This document shows positions 27,001 through 38,483 of a stretch of 64,000 nucleotides of DNA, one piece after another (the first letter of the stretch is position 1; every line of letters starts with the position of its first letter). Made by a program: the position numbers and the translations under genes. Source of the DNA: Neodiprion pinetum. Taxonomy: Eukaryota > Arthropoda > Insecta > Hymenoptera > Diprionidae. Below the pieces are notes generated by a model. That model saw only the letters and a list, made by a program, of their open reading frames with translations, did no database searches and was not told the DNA's origin. The DNA is taken from positions 83,501 to 147,500 of the forward strand of contig NC_060236.1 of the NCBI RefSeq assembly GCF_021155775.2, in the 5' to 3' direction.

Positions 27001-28946
27001 TTTCTTCAGATCCTAATCGGAAAATGAACAATAAATTAATAAATGATCGTCCCACGTTGAGCCAGTGGTGAAAATTTCCGTTGTCTGTCAAGTTTCTTTC
27101 GAAACGGACATCAGAAATCGAAAACGGCGTATTTTCGGAATTCTCAATTCTCTTATTCAGTTTGAAAATATCCCGTCATTGTTTACGATGCGAGTTTGTT
27201 ATTTTTGTCGGAGATAATTCTAATGTAAGTGAAGAACAAAGACATGAAAATAAATAGAGGATCATTCGTAACGATTGATTACACAATTTTTTATCAACTT
27301 ACTGTTGTCAGAAAATAAATATAACCCACAGTGTATCTTGAGTAAAAAAGTCTGACCTTTTTAAATATGACGTTTATTTTCGGATGAATATTCAGCAAGC
27401 GCCATACCCACGATCCGTATACGTTGGTCATTGAAAGTTATGTGGCAGAATGCGATATGACTGGATGAAGTCTGCCAGCTGCAGGTGGTTGGTGTAACGG
27501 CAGTGCCAAGATCCGGGTTATTTCGCCAATTTGACCTGCATTTTATCGGACACTCGACGATATACCTAATAGATTTTGCATGCTCATAAATTTTTCCGAT
27601 TTTTTTTTTCCTTCACATTCATTTTGTTTATTTCAAACACAGGACTGAACTTATTTCTTCAAAGATTTTTTTCCGATAATCCGCTCGCAACGTATCGGAC
27701 ATCTCTGTCATCGTCGTCTCGCACAATCCGTCGTCGCTAATTGTAATTAATCATTCAACGAGTACGGAACAACGATGTGGAATTTTGCAAGTGGCACGCA
27801 TATTCATTATACATACCTCTATTACAAGGTATGACTCGTCAGCAAACGTCCTAATCATATCGGAGAGTGTCCGTAAATTATTCAAACAATCAGCTATAAT
27901 ATTCATTACAGGGAACACATAGTATCTAAGAAATGTCTTTTATACGAATTGACATTCTGGAGAGTTGTGAGGAAGCTAAACAATTGAACTCGTTCCCATC
28001 AGATAGCAATGAAAACGGAAAACCTTGATATTTGGAACGAATAAATTTCGTTTACCGTCTTACGAGGAATCTGGTCTGCAGGGTACATGGAAACCGGCAA
28101 TAACGAGACAAATCGTATAACGTGTGCCGCAGATAGTGAACGTGGCAGGTGTTGCAGGGTGTTTCATCTAAAAAAGCACTGGTCCGATCATTGCGAAACT
28201 ATGGCAAGATGCGAAAAAAAAATTCCCACAAAATATGTCGGATTTGAAAGCAGAAAGAATACGAGGATGTCGGATTTTTTGCAAGTGGAGCCACCAAGGT
28301 CTGGTGAAGGTACCCTTGATTTTTTTTTCTTTCCCCCTTCGAAGCCTGGCGGATATTGCGTAGGAAGCATTTTTTCGTACCTGCTTAGTTTTCGTGTAAT
28401 CAGCCTAGGGCGATTAAAACTAAACAACCTGTATACGCGTAGCATACACGATGTCGTAACCATTGGCAGTAGACCGATTAGCCAGAGTAAGCCTCAGTCA
28501 GGGGAGCTCAATCGCCAACCGAACTTGTACTCGTGGCTGTACCATAAATGCGATATACTCACAAACATTGCGCTCGCCGGCGAGTCCTGTGACGGGATAG
28601 CAAAGCGATAGATCCCGATTTCCCGATAACCGATCGACTTCACCGCGCATGCGACTTCCCTCCACCTGCCGGTAGCACATTCTTTATATACCTCGCGTTT
28701 TCGCCCTACCATGCAGGATGCACCGATACGAAACAGTCGACGTATTATATGCCCTGGACATCTAATTGGCTACAATTGATTATAACGGACAGGTTTACAG
28801 ACGTACCCGTGCACTTGGGTATTACCTACATTCATACACATATAGGTATGTATCAGGATAATCGCAAAAGTCCGATGGATGTCCATCCATTGAAAATTCT
28901 CACGTCCAATGTTCCGTACGGCGGCAAGTCATTTGTCGTTATATAA
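24072..28946. other. Intergenic region, no gene seen (about 4.9 kb)
   Basis: It contains the ACOX3 3' untranslated region at its left end and then AT-rich unique-looking sequence. Open frames up to 174 codons occur (for example 28087-28611 on the plus strand), but they show no recognisable domain and carry homopolymeric segments, so I do not call them genes. No RNA gene was recognised. Confidence 0.5.
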
Positions 28947-30390
28947 CTATAATCCTACCTCAGTCGGGTCTACGGACGAATCTCTCGCTGGGTGTAAGGT
29001 TTCGTTGTAATTGAGCCGAAGACGAGCCGGGGCCTCGTTTATTAATTCACTAAATCGGGCCGCCACTTGACGCCACTTGACAAGATCGGCTGGCTGAAAT
29101 TTACCAAAAACAAGGATATTTAAACGGGACGGCGACGCGAGTGTAAACATAAACGTGCAGGGTGCAACACATCACGCAGCATTGCGCGTGGGTCGATTTT
29201 TAAACACCAGGATGATTTACGAGTATGTCGTGCGTATGCGTGGATTGAGTAAGATTGGGGGAATTACGGTGAGCGCGAAGAAAACCGGCAACAAAGCGAC
29301 TGGAAGCGGCGATCCTCGCAATTCCGAACATTCCGAGGGCGGTGCGGCCAAAGTCAAATGTCGCAGCAATCCGAGCAGATCGCACAAAAGTTCTCCGTGA
29401 CGTCCGTTGACGTCCTGTCGAATTAATCCCAATGCATCCCGAGCAACTGTCCGTGGCGATACACCGGGATTTTCGGCTACAATCGGTAACGAGCGTGAAA
29501 ATTATAGGCGGCATACGTATCGTGTATTCGTGAAAAGTGTTTCGACGTCTCATATATCGCGCGTAAGGTCGAGCTTGATTGCAGGTTCGAACGCGCAACG
29601 TCGAACGCTCGATCTGCAATATCCGCTGGCTGCAGTCAAAATAAATGGGATACGAGTGCGGTTGTCGAGAATCAACAAGTCCAACACTATGAATACAAGC
29701 ACAATGGCCGAGATGAACAAAGTATAAGATGAGAGGGATTAACGGGACGATCGCGGGGCCGCCCGTCGGTGGTCCTCGCGGATGGTGCGTTAATTTTTCT
29801 CATCGAAAAGTTCTTTCACATTCAACGAAACAAAGTTTCCTTAAAAAGTATCAGATTTTCACCAAGGATCAATTGCTGCACGTTACGTGGCATAACGGGC
29901 ACTTTCAAACGACTCAGAAATAGTTGCAGAGCCGCGGCACACTCGAGTGCTGCTCCGTTTATATCTCCTAGCTGCGGTTTTTCCCCTCTGGTCATCGCCG
30001 ACAGGATCCGACGTCTTACGTCACGGCGGCCGACTCTCCGAAAAAGTCCTTCCTCCCGTGAATCTGTTGGAAATCGAACAGGTACGTTAGAACGTGAGTA
30101 ATTGCTATCGCAACAACTGCGCACAGTTTGTAGTTCGGTGAATGTAACGTATAAGTCGATTACCGCCAGCGATATTGCATTACACCTACTGGAGGATGAC
30201 CCGTGAATCCCGCCGCCTCATCGCCAGCGGATCACAGGCAACCGCAGCCGAAGCTTATTGTTACAGGTCCGCACTGTCATTACCGAAAAGATATCCCTAT
30301 CCGACGACGAGGGAGAGTCCGCGTCAACCGCAATGTCCGATATTTTCGAAAATGGCAGTGCAGAGCTGGACTGTAATTCGATCGATTACC
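28947..30390 (-). CDS. Divergent RhoGAP-domain protein, 5' end not resolved
   Basis: Three exons are well supported by matching phases: 29863-30063, 29268-29476 and 28947-29093 (stop TAG). A fourth, less certain 5' exon ends at donor 30390 and joins in phase to make the codon GAT before SREEGLFRR. The sequence fits a RhoGAP fold: EEGLFRRVG holds the arginine-finger motif, ECAAALQLFLSRLKVPVMP matches the LLK.FLRELPEP helix, and HGELLCDLLGLLRHL matches the LLKYLF.FL helix. The later conserved Asn region is degraded (SPLPVALLPVFFAL has no Asn), so catalytic activity is uncertain. The final exon (PADLVKWRQVAARFSELI) looks like the last RhoGAP helix and then stops, giving a very short protein unless more exons lie upstream. 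Base composition is more GC-rich than the surroundings. I find no ATG in frame in the 5' exon. Family relationship is inference from motifs; the gene name is unknown. Confidence 0.55.
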
Positions 30391-32841
30391 GCGCGATCTG
30401 CTGGCGTTCGGGATGACGAGTTTTACGGAATTCCGGCGATACTGTTCGAATACATCCGCGACAGGATTCGCGTTGCGTGACAAGGTGATCGTAGAAAACC
30501 CGTGAGCGACGACACTTTCTCACGAATGTCCGTGATGATCTATATACTCTGCGGATCATTACCATAAGCATAAATTTAACCGAATCACACAGTTGAACGT
30601 TAAATCTTTCCAACAGAGTTCACTTATCCATGCTTTTGTACATATTCTTTATCCTGTATGACCCTGCAGCCTTGGCAATGCATAATTTTCATTCGTGTAC
30701 AATGGCGCGGCCGCGGGCAACCGAATAGCCGTGTTTTGCGTCATCTTATCGGCGAACGATACGTGCAATTCGATTAAAAATATACAACCATTATAGCCTG
30801 TCGGATAATTCCAGTAAACTTGAGATATCGTAATTCGTTCGCTCGTTACTCATAGATTCCCGATATCGTCACCTCGACACGTGTATAGATGATGCGGATC
30901 GTGCGACGTATGTATCTATGCATGTATCTATGAGTGTACGTAGGTGTGCCCGCAGGCGCGATATCTACGGATGTATGGTTTTGGTATTGAATACTTATAT
31001 ACATCCGAGGACGTACGTTGTTTCAGGAAATTTATACTCTCTTTTACAGCTATCAGAGACTTCTTCGATATGATCTCGTCGCCCGCGGAATACCTGTATG
31101 TTTCACAAATTAAAAGTCTGGAATTAGTTGTATTTTTATTATAAAATGTTAATGTAAAATAGTAGTTTGTACATGTTTTACTGAAAAAAAAGACCAAAAT
31201 TTAATGAAAATATACAAGTTTTTATGAGAAACTATGCGTATTTACAATCTTGCACGAAAACAATTTTTTTCACAGACTTGTACGAAATGTTCCAATTTCT
31301 CTAAAAATGCGTTGAAAATCGTAGAAATGATTTTCACCAGGATTGGTTTCTCGACGGCACGTATGTGTGCCGTCCGGCAGAATTAAAAATCTGGCGTGTC
31401 AGCAGATGCCGCTTCCGCAGACGAGGAGTATAAATCCAAGGTCTGCTGACGTCTTTACTGACATCCCGTAACCGCTACCCGAACCCGTATGAGAAGAGAT
31501 ATCTAATTCGCGTATGAACCGCGACCCAATTCGAGCGATAAATCAATTAAAGATCTCCAGTGAATTTGAATTCTCATCGTTTCCGGCGGTGCATTTTCTT
31601 CTTTCCTCTAAACAAAAATCTCAGATATTGGTACTACGGTTGTGCCAGGGCGGATGGAGGTGTGTTGTATTCTTTCGTATTGGGCGAAACGTCTACTACC
31701 AATTAAGTCTCAATACTATAAGTAATTATATGTATATCGTAGCACGACTCGATTAACACGGGCATAGACATATAAACACGATTTTCATATTTTTGTGAAA
31801 ACATAACAGCATTATATTTCACGCGTGAAAGGAATATTAATTGCAAGCAACACCGTAATTGTAATTCGTGCCGTTACGAAACAAATCCGTCAAGCTGAAA
31901 TTATCCTGCCTGTAACGGAGGATACGCAAACGATACACAGCACCGAAGGTCCACGGTACGATATGGTACACAGAGCATTGGTACGATCGGAGCTAAGACT
32001 AACATGTGTAATTTGTAACAGCGCGTTTGTAATAAAACTTCGGTCGACGCGAAAAATGTCGAAGGCTCTGCCAAGTTTTGGGTACAGAAATTACTCGGTG
32101 CACATGAATTTGGAACTGATGTCGTTATCGGTACACGAGTTACTTGGTTTGAAAAACGTTATTTGACGCATCAGTTTTTGCGCACCAAGTGAAAATATTA
32201 TAAAGTGACGTACGAATTATTCCGCAAGTAACATCAGTTGAAAGATCAATTTTCGCCTACCAAGTTACTTCGGTATCGCATATCCGAAATCGTAGTGGAC
32301 CGAGGTACTCTTTTACCAAAATCTCGCAGTGTGTTGGACAGTTTTTGTGGATCGTCTTCAGGCTTGCCGTGGTCGGTCACTATTATACTACGATATTTCT
32401 GTTCCCGTGATTTTATACAAAACTAACGATTATCAGTCTGGAGAAAAAGAAGTCCCTACATCATTTTTTCATAAAATCCACGTCGGATCGTCGATCAATT
32501 TCGAGATATGCTGCAAATTTCCCTTTATGATTTCATAACGTCACTATACGGTGAAGTATTCGATTCGAATAAACATGTGTCAAATCGCCGATTTAAGAAA
32601 TGACAAAGGAATTTACAGCACAGAAATATTTCGCGCGCTCGGCATTGCAACAGTTTCGGTCAGCCGCAAAGTAACGCGCATGGGTCAGCGTCAGCAGTTG
32701 TATCCACGCATACGAGTATATCTCACCGCTGTTCCTGTGTCATATAAGCCCGTAGGTACCGAGTCGAATGCTGCATAGCTAGTTTCAACCTTGCTGGTTT
32801 TCGGTTCTCAGTCGCAGTGCTTACAATTGTTCAGAGCAGCG
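30391..32841. other. Intergenic region upstream of the Pro/Gln-rich secreted gene
   Basis: It may contain the missing 5' exon(s) of the RhoGAP-like gene at its left end, but none could be fixed. The right end holds the promoter of the next gene, with a TATA-like CATATAAGCC near 32738-32747 and a TCAGTC initiator-like motif near 32807. No other coding signal was seen. Confidence 0.45.
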
Positions 32842-34782
32842 ATGGAGCTTAAAAGTGTCACGATTCTTTTGTGCGTAGGGGTCGCCGTAGCTCGTGCATT
32901 GCCAGCCTTGAAAAATTACGAAACGGTGAACGTTGACCAAGCTGCTGCAGACGTGACGAAAAGTGACGTTCCATCTCTCAAGTCCGAATCCGATAATCTG
33001 CAATACCGGAGTGAAAGTGAGGAGAACTTGGCCCGAAAAAAAAAATCCTCCACAACAACGACTTTTTGCGTGGAGATCAAACAAGGAATCGATCAGCCAC
33101 CGATAATCGTCTGCGATCCGCCCGGGGAAACCGATGAGAAACCACCGATACCGAGCCCATTGCCAATTGTCCCGTCAATAGTGGAAAACTATCCCGAACC
33201 AATTCCTGATGTCGTACCAGGCTACCTACCTGCACCGACGAAACCGAATCAGCAGTGCTCTCTGGACGGACCATCGTCTGTAGTACACCCCCAGGAAATC
33301 GAAATACTCCAGCCTCAAACTCTTCCGGAATTCCCTCAGTTCTTCCAATTTCTTCCATCATTCCCTGTACATCCCGAAATACCTTCGCCAACTCCTTTCC
33401 AACCGCCCCAAACCCTATTCGGCCTTGATCCCACCTGCCCACTGGCGTCCATTATTTCCAGCCTGTTAGAGGCTATCTCTTTTTCCCATTTATACGATTC
33501 AAAGCCATACTCAAGATTCACAGAACTATACCCAACGGGCGAGTCAAAGTTTTGGGAATGGAACGGATACGATCGACCCGCCAAAGAGACACAATTCTTC
33601 CCGAAGTCTTCCTCTGCGGAGCTTCCGTCAAACGTTTTCTCGGAGAATCCGTTCGAACTGATATATCCAAAGCGGGGAATCGCCACGTCGCTTCAGTACG
33701 GCAAACCGCGAATTCCATCGGTGGCTTCGATAGATAAGAATCAAATTTCCGAAAGTTCGTACAACGTGCCGTTTTTGATTCAGTGCAATCCGACGATTAT
33801 ACCACTGACACCGGCGGTCTATGCAGCGGCTGTTGATGGCGCGCGCGAACGAATGTTCAAGACTGCAATCGGAACGCCCGTAATAAGATCGGAGGAACCG
33901 GCGTATCGAGTACCGGTATCGGGAACACCAGACATTCATTCGGTAAGCAAAAGTTGGATTTTCCGCCGCTTTGCTGTTCAATAATTCCTCATCAAGCATT
34001 TGTAACGCATGCGTAATTTGTTCACCATCAATTTCAGACTCAACGCGCCGCACCGTACCAGAACCATTTAGAACTGTCACCGGAATTGAATATCTATCGA
34101 CAGCAGCCAAGAAAGATGGAGGCTACGGTTCAACACGGCACAATAGCGGAACAGCACGTCCGACAACCAACCAAAGAAAAAACGTTTTCCTCCGCAAGCC
34201 GAGAGGGAACCGCCGATGAAATTTCGGGCTTTCGCCAAAATGGTCAGGAACAACTATCGCGGCATCAAGAGACTGTGCCAAATTCGGTCGCGATCGAGAT
34301 CGCGGACACAGTCCACCAAGGCGCCAACAACCGGAAAACGGGCCTTTCGCAATCAGTTGAAAATAACAAATTTAGTTTGCCCCTTAATCCCAAGCACCAA
34401 GACAGTTCTAGTTCTGACGGATATGGTAGAGCAGCGATGCGCGACGAACAGGACAAAACTGGTTCTGGAATATCGAGCGTAAATCAGAAGCCGGTGAACG
34501 GTTTTGACAGCGAAAAACTACCGGTTTTTGCTCAGGTAAGAAACGACTTGGTTAACCGGGTATCCAATACCGGGGAGCAACAGACTAACTGATTTTATTC
34601 AGTATCGGCAGAATCAGCAACAACGAGAACAAGGCCAACGAGAACCAACGCGAAACGTGCCACGCGTTGCCGCCCAAGAGTACGACTATTCGCAGCAACC
34701 ACCAACCGGTGAAACTTTCCGCAGCGAACGTGTGATGAACCGTATGAAGTCCTCACTGGCGTATGGTAATACGATCCAGTAA
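32842..34782 (+). CDS. Secreted proline/glutamine-rich protein of unknown function
   Basis: Three exons: 32842-33942, 34038-34535 and 34603-34782, all phase 0, total 1779 nt and 592 residues. ATG 32842 is chosen because it is followed directly by a signal peptide (MELKSVTILLCVGVAVARA), whereas the frame further upstream has no ATG. The mature part has a Lys/Thr patch, then a Cys pair (FCVEI and IIVCDPP), a long Pro-rich stretch with IPSPLPIVPS and PEPIPDVVPG, and an aromatic middle region. It ends in a hydrophilic Gln/Arg-rich tail encoded by exons 2 and 3. No catalytic domain is recognised. Candidate roles by composition are a cuticle, silk-gland or other extracellular matrix protein, which is inference only. 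AATAAA at 35233-35238 is a good polyadenylation signal. The gene lies on the same strand as the secapin-like cluster downstream but lacks their C-terminal motif. Confidence 0.8.
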
Positions 34783-37700
34783 TTCGCACCATCAGACTGA
34801 CGTTTGGCAGCCGAGCAACAGACGGCACTGAAAGCTTGAAGCTTAAGGCTTGAACCATCTGAACCCCCTCTCGATAGACAATTGACGCTTTGTGTTAGAG
34901 GCATACTTATACTACGCCTACTTACATTCACATTTTATCGATTTCAGGTCACGGATACAGATGATAAATTTGAGTTTTCACGTATCTGTAGTTTATCTCT
35001 ACCGTTTGTGCCCAAGGCAACAGACCATCGGAGAAAATAATCCTCAACTTTTTTTCTAATGGAAATTTAGCGTTATCTATAAATTGGGGGTGAAAATTGA
35101 CACCAAAGTTGAGGGTTTTTTTCCCGAGGGGAGTTACGCAATATAACTCATCATGATATTGTTATCTCTGAATTTTACTGTGTATAAGTATACTACTGAC
35201 CATTTTGTACGACTCTATGATACTGGATGAATAATAAACGTTTTGTACTTTTTGTATCCAACTTGTCATGTCAGTAGGGCTGTAACCCCGAAAGGGTCGA
35301 TTTTGCGATCAGAAGATTTCAATATTCGCAGGATGTTATTTTCTTATTTCTTCTATTTGTTTTTCAATAATTTATTTGAAAAAATCAATACAACAAAAAT
35401 TAAAGAGACGCAATATAATACATGAAACATGGGAATTTTATAATGCCCAATCTGTAGTTGCTACAAGTTATTTGTATTATCAAATTCCATGAGTTTTAGT
35501 CTGGTATATTGGAGTAGCTAAAGCTTTTACGCGTATCCAAGGATTTTAAGTGAATTTTTGAGTGGCTGATGTTCTGTAACATTACCCCTTATATACTACC
35601 ATAAAAGTCAGTCAATAATATTAGCATCATCGACTAGCACGAAAGCTTATGAATTAAACAATTGATTTAACCAAATTCAAATGAATGCAAGCTATCTAGG
35701 TGGAAATGAGAGAAAAATAGTGATATCTCGTAGACTACAAACCTCGCTCCGAGTCCAAAATTAATTTTTCACAATTAGATCAAGTGATTGCTATAATGAG
35801 TCGAACAAAATAGAAGGCAAAAAAAGTTGTGCCAAGCGATGTGTGTGTGAGGCGATTTTTTCTCGTGTGCTAACTGCGTCAGGTTCATCCCCACTACGTG
35901 TTTTTTCCACGCACTTCTAATTCTATATTCAATGTACTCGTAGTTTTTATCGTGCTTAAGACAGTCACAGAAATTGAACTTCACGATGACTATATTCAAC
36001 AACATGTGTATATTCATTGTGTCTGCCATTTGATTACATCGGTATGAGGATGAAACGTGTACAAAAATGACGTGATTACGTTTTGGAATATACGTTTAGA
36101 ATGTGAATATAAACAATCTCGATTACGTATTCAATTACGGTTTTTGCAGAATACCTTTTTGAATGTCGCAACCCCATCTTACTGCGGTGAAAACTCGGCG
36201 GGTGCGGCAACTTTTTACTCGACGATAGCTGATATCATCAAATCAGAGAAATTCAAGGGCACGTTTAATTAACAGACGTCGGTTTAATCAATACTCGCGA
36301 AATTTGATCCGAGTTGTGATAGTAAATTTTGTACCGAAAACCCTTGCCGTCGAGGTTAATTAAATTATTATGACATCGTCCTCAAATGTTGCATTTACCA
36401 AAGCAAGGTTGTTTGATGAAGATTTTCATTCTGACTGGTATGAAAAATGCGCAACAACGGTTCTCATCCCAGAGTTACATCTATCGATGTTCGTATTATT
36501 TTGATTTTCAATTATCCGCAAATGCCAAATAATTTTCTCCAATTTGTTTCAGGGTGGACAGGCGCTTGGAAGTAGAAAAAAAAAAAACACAATCGTACAG
36601 GATAGTATTCTAGCAATTTCGACGCGATGGGTAGCTAGTCAAGATGTCTCTAGAAATGGATTAAAAAAATATGTCACCGATACCTCCGATGGTTTAACCG
36701 GTTAACCGGCCAGGACGGCCGACCTGGTTAATCGGCTACCGGGTGCTTTTGCGATAAAAAATCTAAATATCCACTCAAAATACGACTTTCGTTTCAGACA
36801 CTCCCAGAAGCGAATTATTTGCATTTATTGAAGACGAACTAATATTTACTTGTACTAATAATAATTAATTCGAGGATAAATTTTTTTTTAGAAATTCTAT
36901 ACTTCACGGCCTTACCGAATACAAATAAATCCATAATTAATAGTAACAAATTTCTATTCCTACCGAAATAATGAACTCAACCGAATACTACCAATCGCCG
37001 CATTAAACAGGTCGGTCAATTAATTCTATTAATTTGTCGAAATTCCGGAGTGAACGAAATCAGGTTGCACACACGATGATAAGCAAAATTCACACAGAGA
37101 GATAACCATGTTTGTACATACTATCACAATGATTTCCGAGGTTCGACTGAAATCATCTTTTGTTGCCGTATCTCGATTACGACGGTTATTCAAATATCGT
37201 CCTATTGTTAAACAATCGGGGCACAGCTTTGAACTCACCCGCGATACGAAGGGCATGCTTCACGGATGTCATAATTTTTACTCTAAACGCTGCACTCTGT
37301 TACGAAACATGATTCATGGAACTGTGATGAGAAAAACCTTGAGGTAGCCTCATTTCCGTCGCTTACACGTGGCAAATTCTGACCGTGAATAAGGTGAAGG
37401 CTGTTCGTTGCTGATTGTCATCCGCTTCAAGTATATCCCGATTTCTGTTAGGTGTCGTGCAATTACCAAATTACGGAATCTGTTTTCATCGTCGGTATAA
37501 AGGCTGCATGAACATGGACAAGTTGTATCATTGTCCGGGAATATTTGTTAGGTGTGTGCTTACAGCGTGTTCGTTGTACTCATCGAGTAGGCGTGCGGTA
37601 GATATATAATGCGTTTCTGAAAACTGGTCGAAGAGATATGACTGATTAGTGCACCGATAAAGCTTGGATAACGGTAATATACGCACACACGTATAAGTAT

Positions 37701-37970
37701 ATATATAGGTTCGGCGTGCGCTGATTCAGCCGCGTTTCAGTCACATTCCAACCAATAAATCGTGAGTAAAAGTTTCGCGAAGCTACAAATGTGGATAAAT
37801 AACGCCTTGTATAGTATTGCGGTAAAACGTTAACACGTTCGGTGTGAAAATTTGGGAATGAAATCGGTGAGGAACCCGAGGGTTTAGGTAATAGGAGTGA
37901 TACGTGACGTAAAAGTAAGGCGCGATTAGCATTTGACGACAGAATTATCATTGCCGGTGAACTTTGCGCA
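34783..37970. other. Intergenic region between the Pro/Gln-rich gene and the secapin-like cluster
   Basis: It holds the 3' untranslated region of the upstream gene. A short hairpin (CCTCAACTTT near 35042 and AAAGTTGAGG near 35105) is present. A GC-rich palindromic patch occurs near 36690-36745 (GGTTTAACCGGTTAACCGG and nearby CCTGGTTAATCGG). At the right end is the promoter of the first secapin-like gene. No coding exon was found. Confidence 0.5.
37699..37743 (+). promoter_or_regulatory. TATA box and arthropod initiator upstream of secapin-like gene 1
   Basis: A TATATATA run (37699-37707) is followed about 32-37 bp later by TCAGTCA (37737-37743), the usual arthropod initiator. A strong donor (GTGAGT at 37760-37765) follows at once. 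An acceptor-like CAG ends at 37942, so transcription probably starts near 37739 and the 5' untranslated region may be spliced just ahead of the ATG at 37971. Confidence 0.55.
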
Positions 37971-38483
37971 ATGGGCGGCGAGGTATCGACGTCGTCGACG
38001 CCCCGGGTAGGGGACTGTCTACCGAACCCTGTACGCGACGGCAGGGATTCTAAGAGCAGCGAAATCAACGCCACGTATCCCATTGAAGTCGCGGGGGTGG
38101 AGAGGTCCTCAGTGGTCACCGACAACCGAAGAACGGACATTGGTTCTGAAATTGGTACGAGACATTTGGCCGGCGTCATGGCAGATGCAGGGAAAATGGA
38201 AAGTCTGGCTGCAACGACGCCGCACGAGCATAACGAAGCAACGCCAACCCTGCGAGACGGTGCGGCCATCGGTAATAAGACGAAAGTCGACGACGACGTT
38301 AACCAAGGAGAAGAGATCCTACTCGACGAAACCGATACCGGTAATCCCGATCATGCCGAGACAGAAACGGCGGGAGCTCCGAAGAGCCGCGGAAAAAGAA
38401 ACATCATTACCGCCCCGATACGTCAACCCTCATCCGGAGAATATCGACTGGACGCCAACGGGAAACCAAGGCTGGTCCTGTAA
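37971..38483 (+). CDS. Secapin-like family protein 1, cysteine-less variant
   Basis: A single open frame of 170 residues, start ATG 37971, stop TAA. The C-terminal segment NIITAPIRQPSSGEY onward (residues 144-170) aligns with the C-termini of the two downstream genes. It is preceded by RGKR, a furin-type processing site. In the paralogues this segment has two cysteines about 12 residues apart. Here both positions are proline (IRQP and NGKP), and one residue is inserted between the conserved Gly and Asp. The N-terminal part is acidic and polar with no signal peptide, so either a signal-encoding exon lies upstream or the protein has lost secretion. A long open frame exists on the opposite strand but has no recognisable content. 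Confidence 0.7.
   Translation: MGGEVSTSSTPRVGDCLPNPVRDGRDSKSSEINATYPIEVAGVERSSVVTDNRRTDIGSEIGTRHLAGVMADAGKMESLAATTPHEHNEATPTLRDGAAIGNKTKVDDDVNQGEEILLDETDTGNPDHAETETAGAPKSRGKRNIITAPIRQPSSGEYRLDANGKPRLVL

Noticed and set aside
28087..28611. 174-codon open frame on the plus strand
   Set aside because: No recognisable domain, homopolymeric Phe run from a T tract, no supporting exon structure or signal peptide.
29200..29619. 139-codon minus-strand open frame overlapping the RhoGAP-like exon in another frame
   Set aside because: It runs through predicted splice sites; the alternative frame is the one that keeps phase with the neighbouring exons and shows RhoGAP motifs.
36690..36745. GC-rich palindromic patch with repeated GGTTAACCGG themes
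   Set aside because: Too short and without flanking duplications or arms to call an element; kept only as a note in the intergenic entry.
37501..37609. Short plus-strand frame with a signal-peptide-like segment upstream of secapin-like gene 1
   Set aside because: It lies before the TATA/initiator pair, and its only donor-like site gives the wrong phase to join the gene 1 frame.
37646..38269. 207-codon open frame antisense to secapin-like gene 1
   Set aside because: It is the shadow of a GC-rich coding region on the other strand and has no recognisable content.
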